A DNA stretch of 64,000 nt. It comes from Prochlorococcus sp. AG-402-A21 (GTDB lineage Bacteria; Cyanobacteriota; Cyanobacteriia; PCC-6307; Cyanobiaceae). A model generated the notes under the pieces. The model had not been told where the DNA came from, searched no databases, and saw only the letters and a list, made by a program, of their open reading frames with translations. Location: the NCBI GenBank assembly GCA_003279655.1, contig QCHI01000007.1:16697-80696 (forward strand), written 5' to 3'. Positions 18,029 to 26,597 of this stretch are shown here, piece by piece (within the stretch, counting starts at the first letter, position 1; each line of letters opens with the position of its first letter). The translations under genes were made by a program, and so were the position numbers.

Positions 18029-18253
18029 TTAAAAGTATTTCCCTTTTGGATAAAGTCTGGAGATTCTTTGTTTTTGATTTTCTTGTTCTAGCTTTTTTCT
18101 TTTCTTATCCTTGTACGAGTCTTCATTTTCATCAAGCCTAAAAAAGACAAAATAGAACATGACACCTGTAAAAATTAATCCTATAAATAGGACCCAAAAA
18201 CCAATCAATCCTGTAGGAGATAGGTAGTCGATATTAAAAGAAACATTGCTCAT
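18029..18253 (-). CDS. Small single-pass membrane protein
   Basis: A 74-residue protein with ATG start and one clear membrane segment (LIGFWVLFIGLIFTGVMFYFVFF, about residues 16-38). A strongly charged cytoplasmic tail, DKKRKKLEQENQKQR, follows and ends in RLYPKGKYF. No family was recognised. The roughly 300-base gap to its downstream neighbour (17730-18028) holds nothing I can support. Confidence 0.6.
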   Translation of the reverse strand: MSNVSFNIDYLSPTGLIGFWVLFIGLIFTGVMFYFVFFRLDENEDSYKDKKRKKLEQENQKQRISRLYPKGKYF

Positions 18254-18439
18254 TTTTATTGTACAAATGATCTATTCTCTTTATTTTATCTAAAATATAA
18301 AGATATGAGGGCAAAGCTGGTTTTTACATTCATTAATTATTAGGCTTTAAATTTTTTGATTTATTTTAATGAATGAGAATTTTTACGCATTAACACTGAA
18401 TAAATTTTAACTATAGTAATAAATAGTTTTTATTTTTTA

Positions 18440-18574
18440 ATGGAAGTAACTCATAACTATGCGATGAATCTAGTGGTTCCATTAATGGGAATTGCTCCTT
18501 TGCTAATGCTTTTTATATTGAAAGGTGAAAAAAAATCAAAGGTTACAAAAAATTGGACCAGATCGACTAACTAA
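18440..18574 (+). CDS. Micro-protein with one membrane helix (44 aa)
   Basis: This ORF is too short for the track: ATG to TAA, 44 residues. It has a hydrophobic stretch MNLVVPLMGIAPLLMLFIL and then a basic tail (KGEKKSKVTKNW). The layout is like many picocyanobacterial single-helix proteins, but no family was recognised. There is no strong ribosome-binding site. Between 18575 and 18935 the sequence is very AT-rich and I see no supported feature. Confidence 0.42.
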   Translation: MEVTHNYAMNLVVPLMGIAPLLMLFILKGEKKSKVTKNWTRSTN

Positions 18575-18935
18575 TGTTATTTAATTAATCTTTTGAATTT
18601 AATTCATATAACGCTTGTTTTTGTATCATAGATTTTTATTAATAGCTAAAAGATGTTTTAACGTGGATGTTTATTATATTAGTGAATATCTGGATAATTT
18701 AAATTAATTTGTAAGATATATAATTCTTTTAATGTTTCTTTTCTTAGGTTATTTATCTATTGAGTTACTAATATGGGAAAATATAGGATTTTAATTTACA
18801 ATTAAATCTAAGCTTAATAAAAGATTTTGTTCGGTTTCCACACACATTAACCTTGTTTTTTGGCTATATTGTAATTGACTCTGATTCTTTGAGTTTAAAG
18901 TTACTTCTTGATAATTTAAACTATTTTCTACACCT

Positions 18936-19058
18936 ATGCAACACAAGAAAACCCAGCAGTTTGCAAAATTCTTTTTAAAAGATTTAAAGATTAAGGCTCC
19001 AAAATACAATGAAGACAAATCTAATATTGATAGATTGAACTTCTCATCAACTAATTGA
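18936..19058 (+). CDS. Small basic protein (40 aa), hypothetical
   Basis: ATG to TGA, 40 residues, lysine-rich N-terminal half (QHKKTQQFAKFFLKDLKIK) and polar C-terminus. It lies antisense to the track ORF 18791-19018, which looks less protein-like. No family recognised and evidence is only an open frame with plausible composition. Confidence 0.3.
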   Translation: MQHKKTQQFAKFFLKDLKIKAPKYNEDKSNIDRLNFSSTN

Positions 19059-19322
19059 TTCTAATAATTGAAGAAATAATTATTGGCTATATAGTCTAGT
19101 AAAACGAAGAGAAAATAATCATATGGTTTTATGCCTTCAATTTAAAGATTGTCTATCCATTAACAAGTTTTGGAAAGTGAAACGAATCATCGCTTTATTT
19201 TTACATTGCGAATTCTAAGTAATTTATACTCATAAACCCCTTTTAAAAAAATAAAAATATTCTAAAAATATCATATAAAGTTTAAAACTATGCTATTTGT
19301 AGCTCAGTTTTATTGGAGGGAC

Positions 19323-19502
19323 ATGAGCAAACCCATTCAACGAAAAACTACGCTGAAATGGAGTTCCGATGGGGAACTATCTTCAGTTGATATGGCAAGG
19401 ATTCTAGAACTTCTTGCTAATAAGGAATTGACACAATGTGTATTAGCTTGTGACGCAAATAAAAAATCTTCAGAGATACTATTTCATTTAAAAGACCGCT
19501 AA
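19323..19502 (+). CDS. Small conserved-type hypothetical protein (59 aa)
   Basis: I start this at the ATG at 19323, which has a good Shine-Dalgarno (GGAGG, 5-8 bases upstream). The track start (TTG, 19290) would add 11 residues. The protein reads MSKPIQRKTTLKW and then a segment beginning ELSSVDMARILELLANKEL that is clearly helical, followed by a predicted strand. It is soluble and mixed in charge. No domain name can be given with confidence. Confidence 0.6.
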   Translation: MSKPIQRKTTLKWSSDGELSSVDMARILELLANKELTQCVLACDANKKSSEILFHLKDR

Positions 19503-19590
19503 TAAGTGCATTTACCTAAAAAAGTTTTGTGAATTTATCAACAATCTTAGTTGTTTAATAGTATCTTTAGTTACTAGTGATTTTACCAAT

Positions 19591-19737
19591 ATGAAAACAG
19601 CACAAGATAGATATTTTGAATGTTTAGAAGTTTGTATAGAAGACGAGCAGGGAAAATCTTGTCGACAGGTTTGTGCACCTATTTTAAATGATGATCCTTT
19701 TGACCATCCTACGGTTCCTATAATTAATAATAAGTAA
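19591..19737 (+). CDS. Four-cysteine micro-protein (48 aa)
   Basis: ATG to TAA, 48 residues, not in the ORF track. It begins KTAQDRYFECLEVC and has four cysteines arranged C-x3-C-x8-C-x3-C within the first 30 residues, then a proline- and aspartate-rich tail. The paired C-x3-C spacing suggests a helical hairpin stapled by disulfides or a small metal site. A 12-bp terminator hairpin follows 12 bases after the stop, which supports it being a real transcription unit. Function unknown. Confidence 0.55.
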   Translation: MKTAQDRYFECLEVCIEDEQGKSCRQVCAPILNDDPFDHPTVPIINNK

Positions 19738-19749
19738 ATAAGGATATTG

Positions 19750-19788
19750 AAAAACTTTTAACTTTTAAATTTAAAAGTTTTTATTTTT
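19750..19788 (+). terminator. Rho-independent-like terminator after the four-cysteine gene
   Basis: Perfect 12-bp inverted repeat, AAAAACTTTTAA paired with TTAAAAGTTTTT, 9-base loop, followed by a T-rich run. The stem is AT-rich so its strength is uncertain, but the position right after the stop codon fits. Confidence 0.55.
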
Positions 19789-19883
19789 CTACTATATATT
19801 GCTGTGTTAATGGTCACTTTAATTATTGGAAGTTCTTATGACGAAATTGAATTAGCTAAGATGGTATAAATTTTTTTAAAATC

Positions 19884-20042
19884 ATGGATACACCTATTAC
19901 ACACATTAATATAATTAATGCAATCTTAGCCCTGTATGTTATTGGTTACCAAATATCAATATGTTGTGATTGGAGCTGGATTCCAATGAGCAAGGAAGAT
20001 TATCAACTTCCTTATCAAGATAAGTGGAGTAACCTCAGTTGA
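19884..20042 (+). CDS. Micro-protein with one hydrophobic helix (52 aa)
   Basis: ATG to TGA, 52 residues, absent from the track. It has an N-terminal hydrophobic segment INIINAILALYVIGYQISIC and then a polar tail with several Trp and Tyr. It could be a single-pass membrane peptide. The evidence is composition and an uninterrupted frame in an otherwise gene-poor stretch. No family recognised. Confidence 0.4.
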   Translation: MDTPITHINIINAILALYVIGYQISICCDWSWIPMSKEDYQLPYQDKWSNLS

Positions 20043-20235
20043 TGATACTTTATATCTTTTACCAATTTAGTTATAATTAGTAAGCAAATCTCCAATATCA
20101 TTATTTTTAAATATATTTATCCATTTACCACATAAAAGTTCAATAGAAGTATCTATTAGTTTTAACTTCAAGTGGGTTTAAAACTTAAAAATAATAGATT
20201 AATTACAAAAATAGTAGATTAATCATTTAGAAAAA

Positions 20236-20412
20236 TCAAATGTTTTGAACAACATGAAATAGTCCAAATGAATAACCTCCGATCAGTATCCATCCAAGTA
20301 TTGCTGATATTATTGTAGACCTTCTGTTGTGCCTTCTGATTGCATTCTCTATCATTTCATTGACATCATCTCTATTTATTAAATTTGTAGATTTTGGATT
20401 TGTAGAAGTCAT
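20236..20412 (-). CDS. Small membrane protein (58 aa), missed by the ORF track
   Basis: ATG (20412) to TGA, 58 residues. A polar N-terminus (TSTNPKSTNLINRDD) leads into an amphipathic basic helix, VNEMIENAIRRHNRRS. One membrane segment follows, TIISAILGWILIGGYSFGLF. The clean division into soluble, amphipathic and membrane parts makes it a credible gene. Ordinary Hli motifs are absent. Function unknown. Confidence 0.55.
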   Translation of the reverse strand: MTSTNPKSTNLINRDDVNEMIENAIRRHNRRSTIISAILGWILIGGYSFGLFHVVQNI

Positions 20413-21047
20413 TTGTTTTCTGTAAATTTAATGATTTGAGATCATTTGATTAATCTATGCCTGAACAAATTCAATAAGATCATGGATTTGTTGAGGAAGA
20501 GAGTTGGTGCCAGACTTATTAGCGATACAGGCTTAGTACCGACAAATGATGGCGACAATAACTTTTTGTATGTAAATATTTGTTAAGACTATAATGGAAT
20601 TTTTTGGATGTTGTGTAGGTAAAATCACTTTAATGTGATTTTGAGCATGAATCGTTATCCGTTGGCTGCAGTTTTGTTGTTTTCTTGATTTCATTTGATC
20701 GACTAAGGAGGACTCGATTTTTCATTTGTTCCAAAATTAAGCAAGGCACAAAGTATGTTCTAATACTTATCGTTCTAATATTTCATAGTTAATTTTTTAT
20801 TCACTCTTTCCTCATTCAACCTAACGATAATAGTTTCTTCTCCTGCGCTTTCTTTTCCTTTAATTTTAATGGCAGAAACAAAATCATTACTAATCAATCA
20901 CCTATTTAGATAGATCAGCAGTTAGAAAGGCAATAGTTTATATTTTTGAGTTCTCAATATATTGTTGCGATATCTAATCTTTATATAAGAAACATCTGTT
21001 TTCTTTTTAGTTCTATAATTCAGTAAAGTATATATATTATTAGTATC
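20413..21047. other. Gene-poor stretch with one perfect hairpin
   Basis: These 635 bases hold no ORF I can support. The only distinct structure is AAAATCAC-TTTAAT-GTGATTTT at 20621-20642, a perfect 8-bp hairpin with a 6-base loop and T-rich end. It could be a terminator or a protein site. Short open frames at 20482-20586 and near 20650 were considered too weak. Confidence 0.5.
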
Positions 21048-21500
21048 TTAATTATATTCATTATTGTCAGTTTCATTCCTTTCTAAAAGCTTTCTAGTAA
21101 GATAAGAATATGAAGCTTGATGTTTTTCTTTCCATTCTTTATGTTCTTTTATTTGCTTTTTTAATTTTTCTAAACTTTCTTTTTCTTCTGGATAAACTCT
21201 CTCTAAGTATTCAGGACTTAAATTTATATTACCTTCAAACTCATAAACCATTTCCTCGAAAGATTCGCATATCCCAAGCACGTCTGCCATGAAATCCTCA
21301 AACTCATCAATTTTTAACTCTTGAAGAACTTTTCTTAATTTACTTTGGCTGGATTCTTCTGGCTCCCATTCTTTTTTTAACACATGAAGAAGATTTAGTT
21401 GCCCAATTCTGTCAAGAAGATCCCACTTGGATGCATCATCTGCTGAGTAAAAATAGGAACCATCTCCAGATTGGTAGAACTTGCCTCTTTCTATATCCAT
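21048..21500 (-). CDS. Hypothetical acidic helical protein (150 aa)
   Basis: ATG start, 150 residues, rich in Glu and Lys. The N-terminal third (GKFYQSGDGSYFYSADDASKWDLLDRIG) is followed by long helices (SKLRKVLQELKIDEFEDF), ending in a highly charged predicted coiled coil (EKESLEKLKKQIKEHKEWKEK). No signal peptide or membrane segment. I do not recognise the family. Confidence 0.6.
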   Translation of the reverse strand: MDIERGKFYQSGDGSYFYSADDASKWDLLDRIGQLNLLHVLKKEWEPEESSQSKLRKVLQELKIDEFEDFMADVLGICESFEEMVYEFEGNINLSPEYLERVYPEEKESLEKLKKQIKEHKEWKEKHQASYSYLTRKLLERNETDNNEYN

Positions 21501-21720
21501 TTATATTAAATCTTTTTTAAAAGGTTTATTTTGATAATACATTTGATTTTCTTTGTTAATAACTAAATTAGACTCTTTTTCAAGTAATCAATTTTGTTCT
21601 ATTTTATAAGTCTTAGGATAGCATTCCTTTTGAATTCTTTCTGTATTTTTGATCATTTTTAGATTTATTATTTATTCATTCGTTAAATTCATCTTATATT
21701 CAGAGTTATTAATTATTATT

Positions 21721-22122
21721 TTAATCAAAGAAATCCAATGGAAATGGACCAATTGTTTTTGTATTTAATGAATTATCAAAATTTTGACAACTAATTAATA
21801 TACCTTCTCCCAAGCCAAATTCAATTCTAGCGTGGATTTCACCTGTTTTTTGGTTTGCCTTTAAAAATATTGGACCATCCTTTCTAGGTATGGTGATGCA
21901 TCTCATCTCATCGTATTCAAACTTTTGTTCTATTTTTCTAATTGCATTTATTCCTTTTTTCAATGAAGGAGACATGACTCCTATAGTTAACCATTCTGAT
22001 TTATTAATAATATTTATAAGTTCTGTCAAGAGTAGTTTTGACTGTTCTTTTGTTAGTTTAGGAGCCGATCTCAATTTATTAAGGTCTTCTAATCTCCTTA
22101 TATCAATATGTTTTGTAGTCAT
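21721..22122 (-). CDS. DUF1824 family protein
   Basis: A 133-residue soluble protein, ATG start. Its order of motifs matches the cyanobacterial/plant DUF1824 family as I remember it: RSAPKLTKEQSKLLLTELINI, then SEWLTIGVMSPSLKKGINAIRKIE, then GPIFLKANQKTGEIHARIE and GEGILISCQ. The function of this family is not known. It stands alone on the minus strand within the accessory stretch. Confidence 0.68.
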   Translation of the reverse strand: MTTKHIDIRRLEDLNKLRSAPKLTKEQSKLLLTELINIINKSEWLTIGVMSPSLKKGINAIRKIEQKFEYDEMRCITIPRKDGPIFLKANQKTGEIHARIEFGLGEGILISCQNFDNSLNTKTIGPFPLDFFD

Positions 22123-22365
22123 TTAAACATTTTTCTTTCTATGTTATCAGCCAGAGAAACTTTCGATCTTTTAATAAAAGCCATGTTTATATTTACTTGT
22201 TCTTTGATTTATTGTTGATTGTCCACATTAATTAAAACTAATATATATGGAATAAAAGTTAATAATACTATATCTAAAACAATCATTATCTAATAATATA
22301 CTTTGTTCTAGCTAGAACTTTTCAACTTTAAATCAGATAGTAAAATAGGATTTTTTTAGTCTATC

Positions 22366-22557
22366 TTAATTAAGATTGTTAGATTCTTTTATCCTCCTGG
22401 ATTCATGCAGTCGTTCCAATTCGTTATAGACTGCACGTAAGGTTTTTTGTAAATGATCTGAATTCTCGATTGCTCCAAGCGAACTCATGGCTTTTATGAG
22501 GCTTTCTTTTGCTTCTATCAAACCCCGACATTGCGTGCTACCAGCTTCAGAGGACAT
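22366..22557 (-). CDS. Small helical hypothetical protein (63 aa)
   Basis: ATG start. It is predicted almost entirely helical: CRGLIEAKESLIKAMSSLG, a short break, then HLQKTLRAVYNELERLHESRR. The second half faintly recalls the paired small proteins at 27427 and 30684 (a -VY-x-x-L- helix ending in basic residues), though not enough to call homology. Function unknown. Confidence 0.5.
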   Translation of the reverse strand: MSSEAGSTQCRGLIEAKESLIKAMSSLGAIENSDHLQKTLRAVYNELERLHESRRIKESNNLN

Positions 22558-22730
22558 CTTTATGAGAATTGGTGGTTTGTAGAGTTATTATATCTATTCT
22601 TTTAAATGATTAATTCTCTTTCAACTTTTTAAATTGTTATTTTTATTATTTCTTTAACTTCACTTTAGATTCTTAGGCTTGACGAAGCCAGTTTTTGTAA
22701 TTAAAAACAAAATTAAGACTTTATATTTTG

Positions 22731-23000
22731 ATGGAAAAAGTAGAAAACTTAGACGGCCCTATTGGTTGGCTTATCGATCCTCACAATAAATGGGCCATTC
22801 ATTTTGACGTTAAAAAGCTAACTAATGAAAAGAGCTCTGAAGATTACACTATTGATATGTGGGGAGTTGTTCCAAACGCTAAATCTATGAAATTTAAAAG
22901 TAGAAGAAAGGTCACGAAACAAGACTCATTAAAGACATGGAATCAATTGCTTGAATCAAATTGGGTTGAGTTTGATTTTGATAAAAAACAAACAGCTTAA
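22731..23000 (+). CDS. DUF1651-like small protein (89 aa)
   Basis: Starts at ATG 22731 (the track used the preceding TTG). GPIGWLIDPHNKWAIHFD, followed by a strand region and a C-terminal helix (KVTKQDSLKTWNQLLESNWVEF), fits the DUF1651 pattern of marine picocyanobacteria. In that family a W-x-x-L-x-x-x-G/N-W motif closes the domain. Function is unknown; members are often scattered in islands and multi-copy. Confidence 0.6.
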   Translation: MEKVENLDGPIGWLIDPHNKWAIHFDVKKLTNEKSSEDYTIDMWGVVPNAKSMKFKSRRKVTKQDSLKTWNQLLESNWVEFDFDKKQTA

Positions 23001-23071
23001 AAATCATTTAATTTAATGGGCATTATCTTTTATTCTAGTTACTATTAATTCATGTATTTATGGTTTGAAAA

Positions 23072-23332
23072 TTGCTTAATTTTTTCTATAAACTTTTCAA
23101 ATTATTAATTATTTTTTCAGCTGTAATTACTGGATGGACTTCGATTATATTGTTATCTAACACTACATTTAATTTAGAGATTAAGGATCTGATGGCTAAG
23201 ATGTATTTGAATCAAAAGAATTTCATTTTCAATGTTAAGGATCTATCACTTTTATTAGTAAAAGATGCTAATGAGCGTTTCTCTGAAAGGGATCAAAGAA
23301 ACTTTAGAATTAATCAGGCTAAGAATAAATAA
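23072..23332 (+). CDS. Small membrane-anchored hypothetical protein (86 aa)
   Basis: TTG start; an in-frame TGA two codons upstream excludes a longer form. N-terminal hydrophobic segment LLIIFSAVITGWTSIILLS (residues 11-29), then a polar region and a basic C-terminus (FSERDQRNFRINQAKNK). It is probably anchored in a membrane. No family recognised. Confidence 0.45.
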   Translation: MLNFFYKLFKLLIIFSAVITGWTSIILLSNTTFNLEIKDLMAKMYLNQKNFIFNVKDLSLLLVKDANERFSERDQRNFRINQAKNK

Positions 23333-23417
23333 AGATGATACTTATATTCTTATGTTTAATAAACGTTTAAAACTATTAATATAAATTGGTATTTTATTAA
23401 TCTAGAGAGTTAAAAAA

Positions 23418-23882
23418 TTGTCAAGTAAAACACTTTATTTAGCCTCTCCATATGGCTTTTCTGAACACTGGAGATCAAAACTTTTACCGGATTTTATTAA
23501 TAAGTTTGAGTCCATGGGAGTAGAGGTTTTGGAACCTTTTTCCCGTAATGGCAATATAGATTTTTCTACTTCTGGCTGGGCTAATAAAGTTGCATGCTCA
23601 AACATGAGTGATCTGAGGCAATCTAATGGTTTTTTTGCAATAGTTAATGGAACCCCTCCTGATGAGGGTGTCATGGTTGAACTTGGAATAGCCATTGCTC
23701 TAGAAAAACCTATATTTTTATTTAGAGATGATTTTCGTAAATGTACTGATTCTGATGAATACCCCCTTAACTTAATGATTTTCTTGGGAATTCCTTCTGA
23801 TTCATGGAAAGATTTTTATTATTCCTCCATTGATGAGTTTGATTGTGAAAATAAAGCTTTTTATAAATGGTTAATAAATTAA
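23418..23882 (+). CDS. Nucleoside 2-deoxyribosyltransferase-like protein
   Basis: A 154-residue protein with the Rossmann-like opening TLYLASPYGFSEHWR (about residues 4-18). The hallmark NGTPPDEGVMVELGIAIALEKPIFLFRDD comes later, and its Glu in VELG corresponds to the catalytic glutamate of the family. Such enzymes exchange bases between deoxynucleosides and act in nucleoside salvage; related proteins cleave other N-glycosides. TTG start. It is followed by the MetF-barrel-like gene on the same strand after about 100 bases. Confidence 0.75.
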   Translation: MSSKTLYLASPYGFSEHWRSKLLPDFINKFESMGVEVLEPFSRNGNIDFSTSGWANKVACSNMSDLRQSNGFFAIVNGTPPDEGVMVELGIAIALEKPIFLFRDDFRKCTDSDEYPLNLMIFLGIPSDSWKDFYYSSIDEFDCENKAFYKWLIN

Positions 23883-23983
23883 TCTAATATTCTTTTATTA
23901 CTTTAACAAGAATATTTTTATTTTTAGTACTGTATCTATATGATAAAGTCGATTTTTAAAATTTCTTTTATTTTATTTAGCAA

Positions 23984-24829
23984 ATGAAGGATGTTTTTTT
24001 TGACTTGGATAATATAAGGATAGAAATATCTTTTAAATCATTTGTAGAACTTCGTAAACTCCTATTTTTCTGTCAGGAAAATAATCTTTTAAAAATAAAT
24101 ATACCTTGTAAAAATAACTTGAAAAAAGATTTTCTATTAGAATCAGTTAAGATTTCAAAAGAAGAATTTCCAAATATTGATATTATTCCTCATTTTAGTA
24201 TTCTTCATGAATTTAAAAGAAATAGGATTAATACTCAGGAGTCTTTTATTAAATTTCTTCAGGATGTGGCCCATTTAGGTTGCAAGCAAGTACTTCTTGT
24301 TTCTGGTTCTCAAAAAAGGTCTACTTTCGATTCTGTTGATGCTTTAAATTATCTTAAAGTTAATACTCTATTATTTAATCAAGATATTTCTATTGGCGTA
24401 GCATTTAATCCTTATCTACCTAACTGTTTGTTTGATGAAGAGATTATAAGATTAGAAAAGAAACTTCATTCAGGTTTAGTAAGTTCTATCTGGATTCAAT
24501 TTGGCACGGACTATCAACTTCTCAAAAGTAGGATGGAAGTCTTATCAGATATAATATCAAGGTCTATGGTGAATAATTCTAAAACCTCAAAGATCATTCT
24601 ATTTGGCAGTATTTTGATTCCTTCTAAACAATTTTTAGCTAGATTTAGGTACAGACCATGGAAAGGTGTTTATTGTTCCAGTAACTTTTTAGAATCAGTA
24701 GACTTTGCTAGCAATTTAGTATTGAAGTTATTAACAACTTATAAAGAAAATCAAATTTACCCAATAATTGAAACTAATATTTCTACTGCAGATCATTTGA
24801 GGAAATTAAAAACTACTCTGAATTTATGA
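23984..24829 (+). CDS. Methylenetetrahydrofolate reductase-like TIM-barrel protein (uncertain)
   Basis: A 281-residue soluble protein, ATG start. Spacing of motifs recalls the MetF barrel: IDIIPHFSILHEFKR, CKQVLLVSGSQ (where MetF has its GDPP region), IGVAFNPYLPN, RLEKKLHSGLVSSIWIQFGTDY (like the LxxKxxAGA...TQ stretch) and IILFGSILIPS. Reduced conservation of the catalytic GD region suggests a divergent member that may not reduce methylene-folate. I could not exclude another barrel family. Confidence 0.5.
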   Translation: MKDVFFDLDNIRIEISFKSFVELRKLLFFCQENNLLKINIPCKNNLKKDFLLESVKISKEEFPNIDIIPHFSILHEFKRNRINTQESFIKFLQDVAHLGCKQVLLVSGSQKRSTFDSVDALNYLKVNTLLFNQDISIGVAFNPYLPNCLFDEEIIRLEKKLHSGLVSSIWIQFGTDYQLLKSRMEVLSDIISRSMVNNSKTSKIILFGSILIPSKQFLARFRYRPWKGVYCSSNFLESVDFASNLVLKLLTTYKENQIYPIIETNISTADHLRKLKTTLNL

Positions 24830-25079
24830 TTCCATAGGATACATAAATAAAATTTAGTTTATACAAATATTTTTTATTATTTTCAATTTGTTTATATAAA
24901 GTTTAAAAATTTGCTTTAACTATATTGATTCTCAAATTAAATTGACCATTATTATATATAAATAGCTCTTTTTCTTAAAGCTCTATTTAAAACTGAATTA
25001 ATGGTTTGAAGGGATTCATCTCCATTTTCTTGCTCTAAAGAAGTAGACTTGAGGTGGTATAAAAATTAGTTTCACTATC

Positions 25080-25394
25080 TTAGTTGGCTAGATAATTGAT
25101 TAAACATGTAAGCAACAGAAACAAGAGCAGTTGTGAATTTCTTTTAACCCTCCCCCATCTTTCTTTATGAATCACCTCCGCTTTTGTTTTGGAAGTGAAT
25201 ATTGCTCTTTCTTTTATAGGAAGGATTATTTCGATATTTGGACAACTAATTAACGATTTCATCTGTTCTACTTTTGCTTTGAAGATCCAGTAATCAACTC
25301 TTACTCCATATTTAGTGTCTCACTCTTGTTCCCTTTTTTTCTTGGTTACTGTGAGATGTTTATCCCATTCTTCACGGTCGATTGAAATTTCCAT
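25080..25394 (-). pseudogene. Interrupted gene: in-frame TGA splits a 104-codon frame
   Basis: The track lists only the lower part (25080-25262). Reading upstream in the same frame gives a continuous protein-like sequence from ATG 25394 (EISIDREEWDKHLTVTKKK). A single TGA at 25320-25322 interrupts it, and then DTKYGVRVDYWIFKAKVEQ runs straight into the track ORF. Both halves have plausible composition. This is either a recently inactivated gene or, less likely, a read-through product. No family recognised. Confidence 0.55.
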
Positions 25395-25421
25395 TAATTT
25401 ATTTAAAGCGAATTGATTAAA

Positions 25422-25625
25422 ATGTTTTCATCAAGAAAAAAAACAGTTCAAAAAATAGCTCCTCAGTCAAATTCTTTCGCTGAAGATACTTTTTTGCTTA
25501 GGAGAGGCTCTGAAGCAACTAGGTATAAGGTTGCGGCTTTAATGATGTTTATCGCTGGCTTTGGCTTACTTACTTTGGGAACTTGGATTCTAAACGATTT
25601 TAATTTTCTTACTTTTACTAATTAA
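25422..25625 (+). CDS. Small membrane protein (67 aa)
   Basis: I start at ATG 25422, three codons inside the track ORF. A basic, polar N-terminus (SSRKKTVQKIAPQ) and the segment TFLLRRGSEATRYK precede one membrane helix (VAALMMFIAGFGLLTLGTWIL). The arrangement resembles small thylakoid-associated proteins of picocyanobacteria, but no family was recognised. Confidence 0.55.
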   Translation: MFSSRKKTVQKIAPQSNSFAEDTFLLRRGSEATRYKVAALMMFIAGFGLLTLGTWILNDFNFLTFTN

Positions 25626-25750
25626 GTAAGTAATTAACTTGATACTTCTTTATCTAAAAAAGCATTTTATTAAAAAATAAGAACTACTTTTGAATGTAAT
25701 TGATAAATTATTTCTTATGTATCCTAGGGTTATGAAATAACTCATTTTTA

Positions 25751-26086
25751 ATGTCAAATTCCTGGGATAATTATTTTGCTCATTTTTCGGACTGGGATGA
25801 TGCTCATTGTTTTAATGTAAGGTTGGAATTGAAATTTGAAGATGAATTAAAGAGACTAGGTTATGTTGAATATGTTAATTCGGATGAGATGTTTCTATTA
25901 GATAATAATATTTCTAATCAAAGCCTCCCTAAAAGTAAAATCTATAAAAAAAATAAGAACGAAATCTTATTAAGTTTTGAAGTTCCTTATGATTGGTCAA
26001 TTGATACAGATTGGGAGGATAAAGCTCTTGTTCTTCTTGGATTATCAGATGAGTGGGTCATAGACTCAGCAGTTGAAGACAAATAA
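25751..26086 (+). CDS. Hypothetical acidic protein (111 aa)
   Basis: ATG start. It is rich in Asp, Trp and Glu, with SNSWDNYFAHFSDWDDAHCF at the N-terminus, FEVPYDWSIDTDWEDKALVLLGL toward the C-terminus and no membrane segment. It appears to be a small folded alpha/beta protein. Family and function unknown. It stands alone between two AT-rich gaps. Confidence 0.55.
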   Translation: MSNSWDNYFAHFSDWDDAHCFNVRLELKFEDELKRLGYVEYVNSDEMFLLDNNISNQSLPKSKIYKKNKNEILLSFEVPYDWSIDTDWEDKALVLLGLSDEWVIDSAVEDK

Positions 26087-26140
26087 ATAATTATTTTCTT
26101 ATGCTTTTCAAATTATATTTAAAATAAATTTTATTCATGT

Positions 26141-26407
26141 TTATGAGTAAAAAATAAGTGCAAGACCTTTTTGAGTTAAATAAAACTCTTTCTCTTCTCG
26201 GCTTAAATCCATTGCCAACTCCTCCCCTTCTTTAATTGCCAGCTCATAAGGAGGTTTTGAAGGAGAAATTCCTTTATAAATTGCTGCAATACCCAATGGA
26301 GTTGCATTCCATGCGAAATTAGCTGTTTCTCCTATCGGCGGCTGGTTTAAGGCTTCTTCAAGAAGATTACATGAATTTGATTTAGGTCGAGTTGTTGTTG
26401 ATGTCAT
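26141..26407 (-). CDS. Hypothetical protein (88 aa)
   Basis: ATG at 26407 chosen over the track TTG four codons upstream. The protein starts TSTTTRPKSNSCNLLEEAL and has a central AWNATPLGIAAIYKGISP. The C-terminal helix contains EGEELAMDLSREEKEFYL. No membrane segment. Family not recognised. Confidence 0.5.
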   Translation of the reverse strand: MTSTTTRPKSNSCNLLEEALNQPPIGETANFAWNATPLGIAAIYKGISPSKPPYELAIKEGEELAMDLSREEKEFYLTQKGLALIFYS

Positions 26408-26597
26408 GTTTATATGCAAGATTTCTTATAAAAAAAACTTTTGAGTGATCCTTAGAAGAAGATATACTTCCACTTTCTAGTACATTGAATTGTTTTATGC
26501 GTGAATTTTGTTGATCTCTGCATTCTTTATAATGCCCAACTCTTTTATTGTTCTCAACCCTAGATAGATTAATTAAATCAATTAAAAAATATTCTTA

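Noticed and set aside
18791-19018. 75-residue minus-strand ORF in the track
   Set aside because: Odd composition with many Cys, Asn and Leu but no domain, and it overlaps a more protein-like small ORF on the plus strand; likely chance.
19123-19218. 31-codon frame (MVLCLQFKDCLS)
   Set aside because: Too short and no supporting signal.
20067-20171. 34-codon minus-strand frame reading LKLIDTSIELLCGKW
   Set aside because: Only a TTG start and no context; possibly a remnant of a decayed gene.
20482-20586. 34-codon frame starting MDLLRKRVGARLIS
   Set aside because: Plausible start of a protein but very short, without ribosome-binding site or terminator; could be a gene fragment but unsupported.
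24953-25060. Minus-strand peptide-like stretch (LEQENGDESLQTINSVLNRALRKRAIYI without start codon)
   Set aside because: Reads like the end of a small gene with a possible frameshift upstream, but no start codon is available and the evidence is too thin to call a pseudogene.
26440-26590. About 55-codon open frame on the minus strand
   Set aside because: No usable start codon and no recognisable domain.
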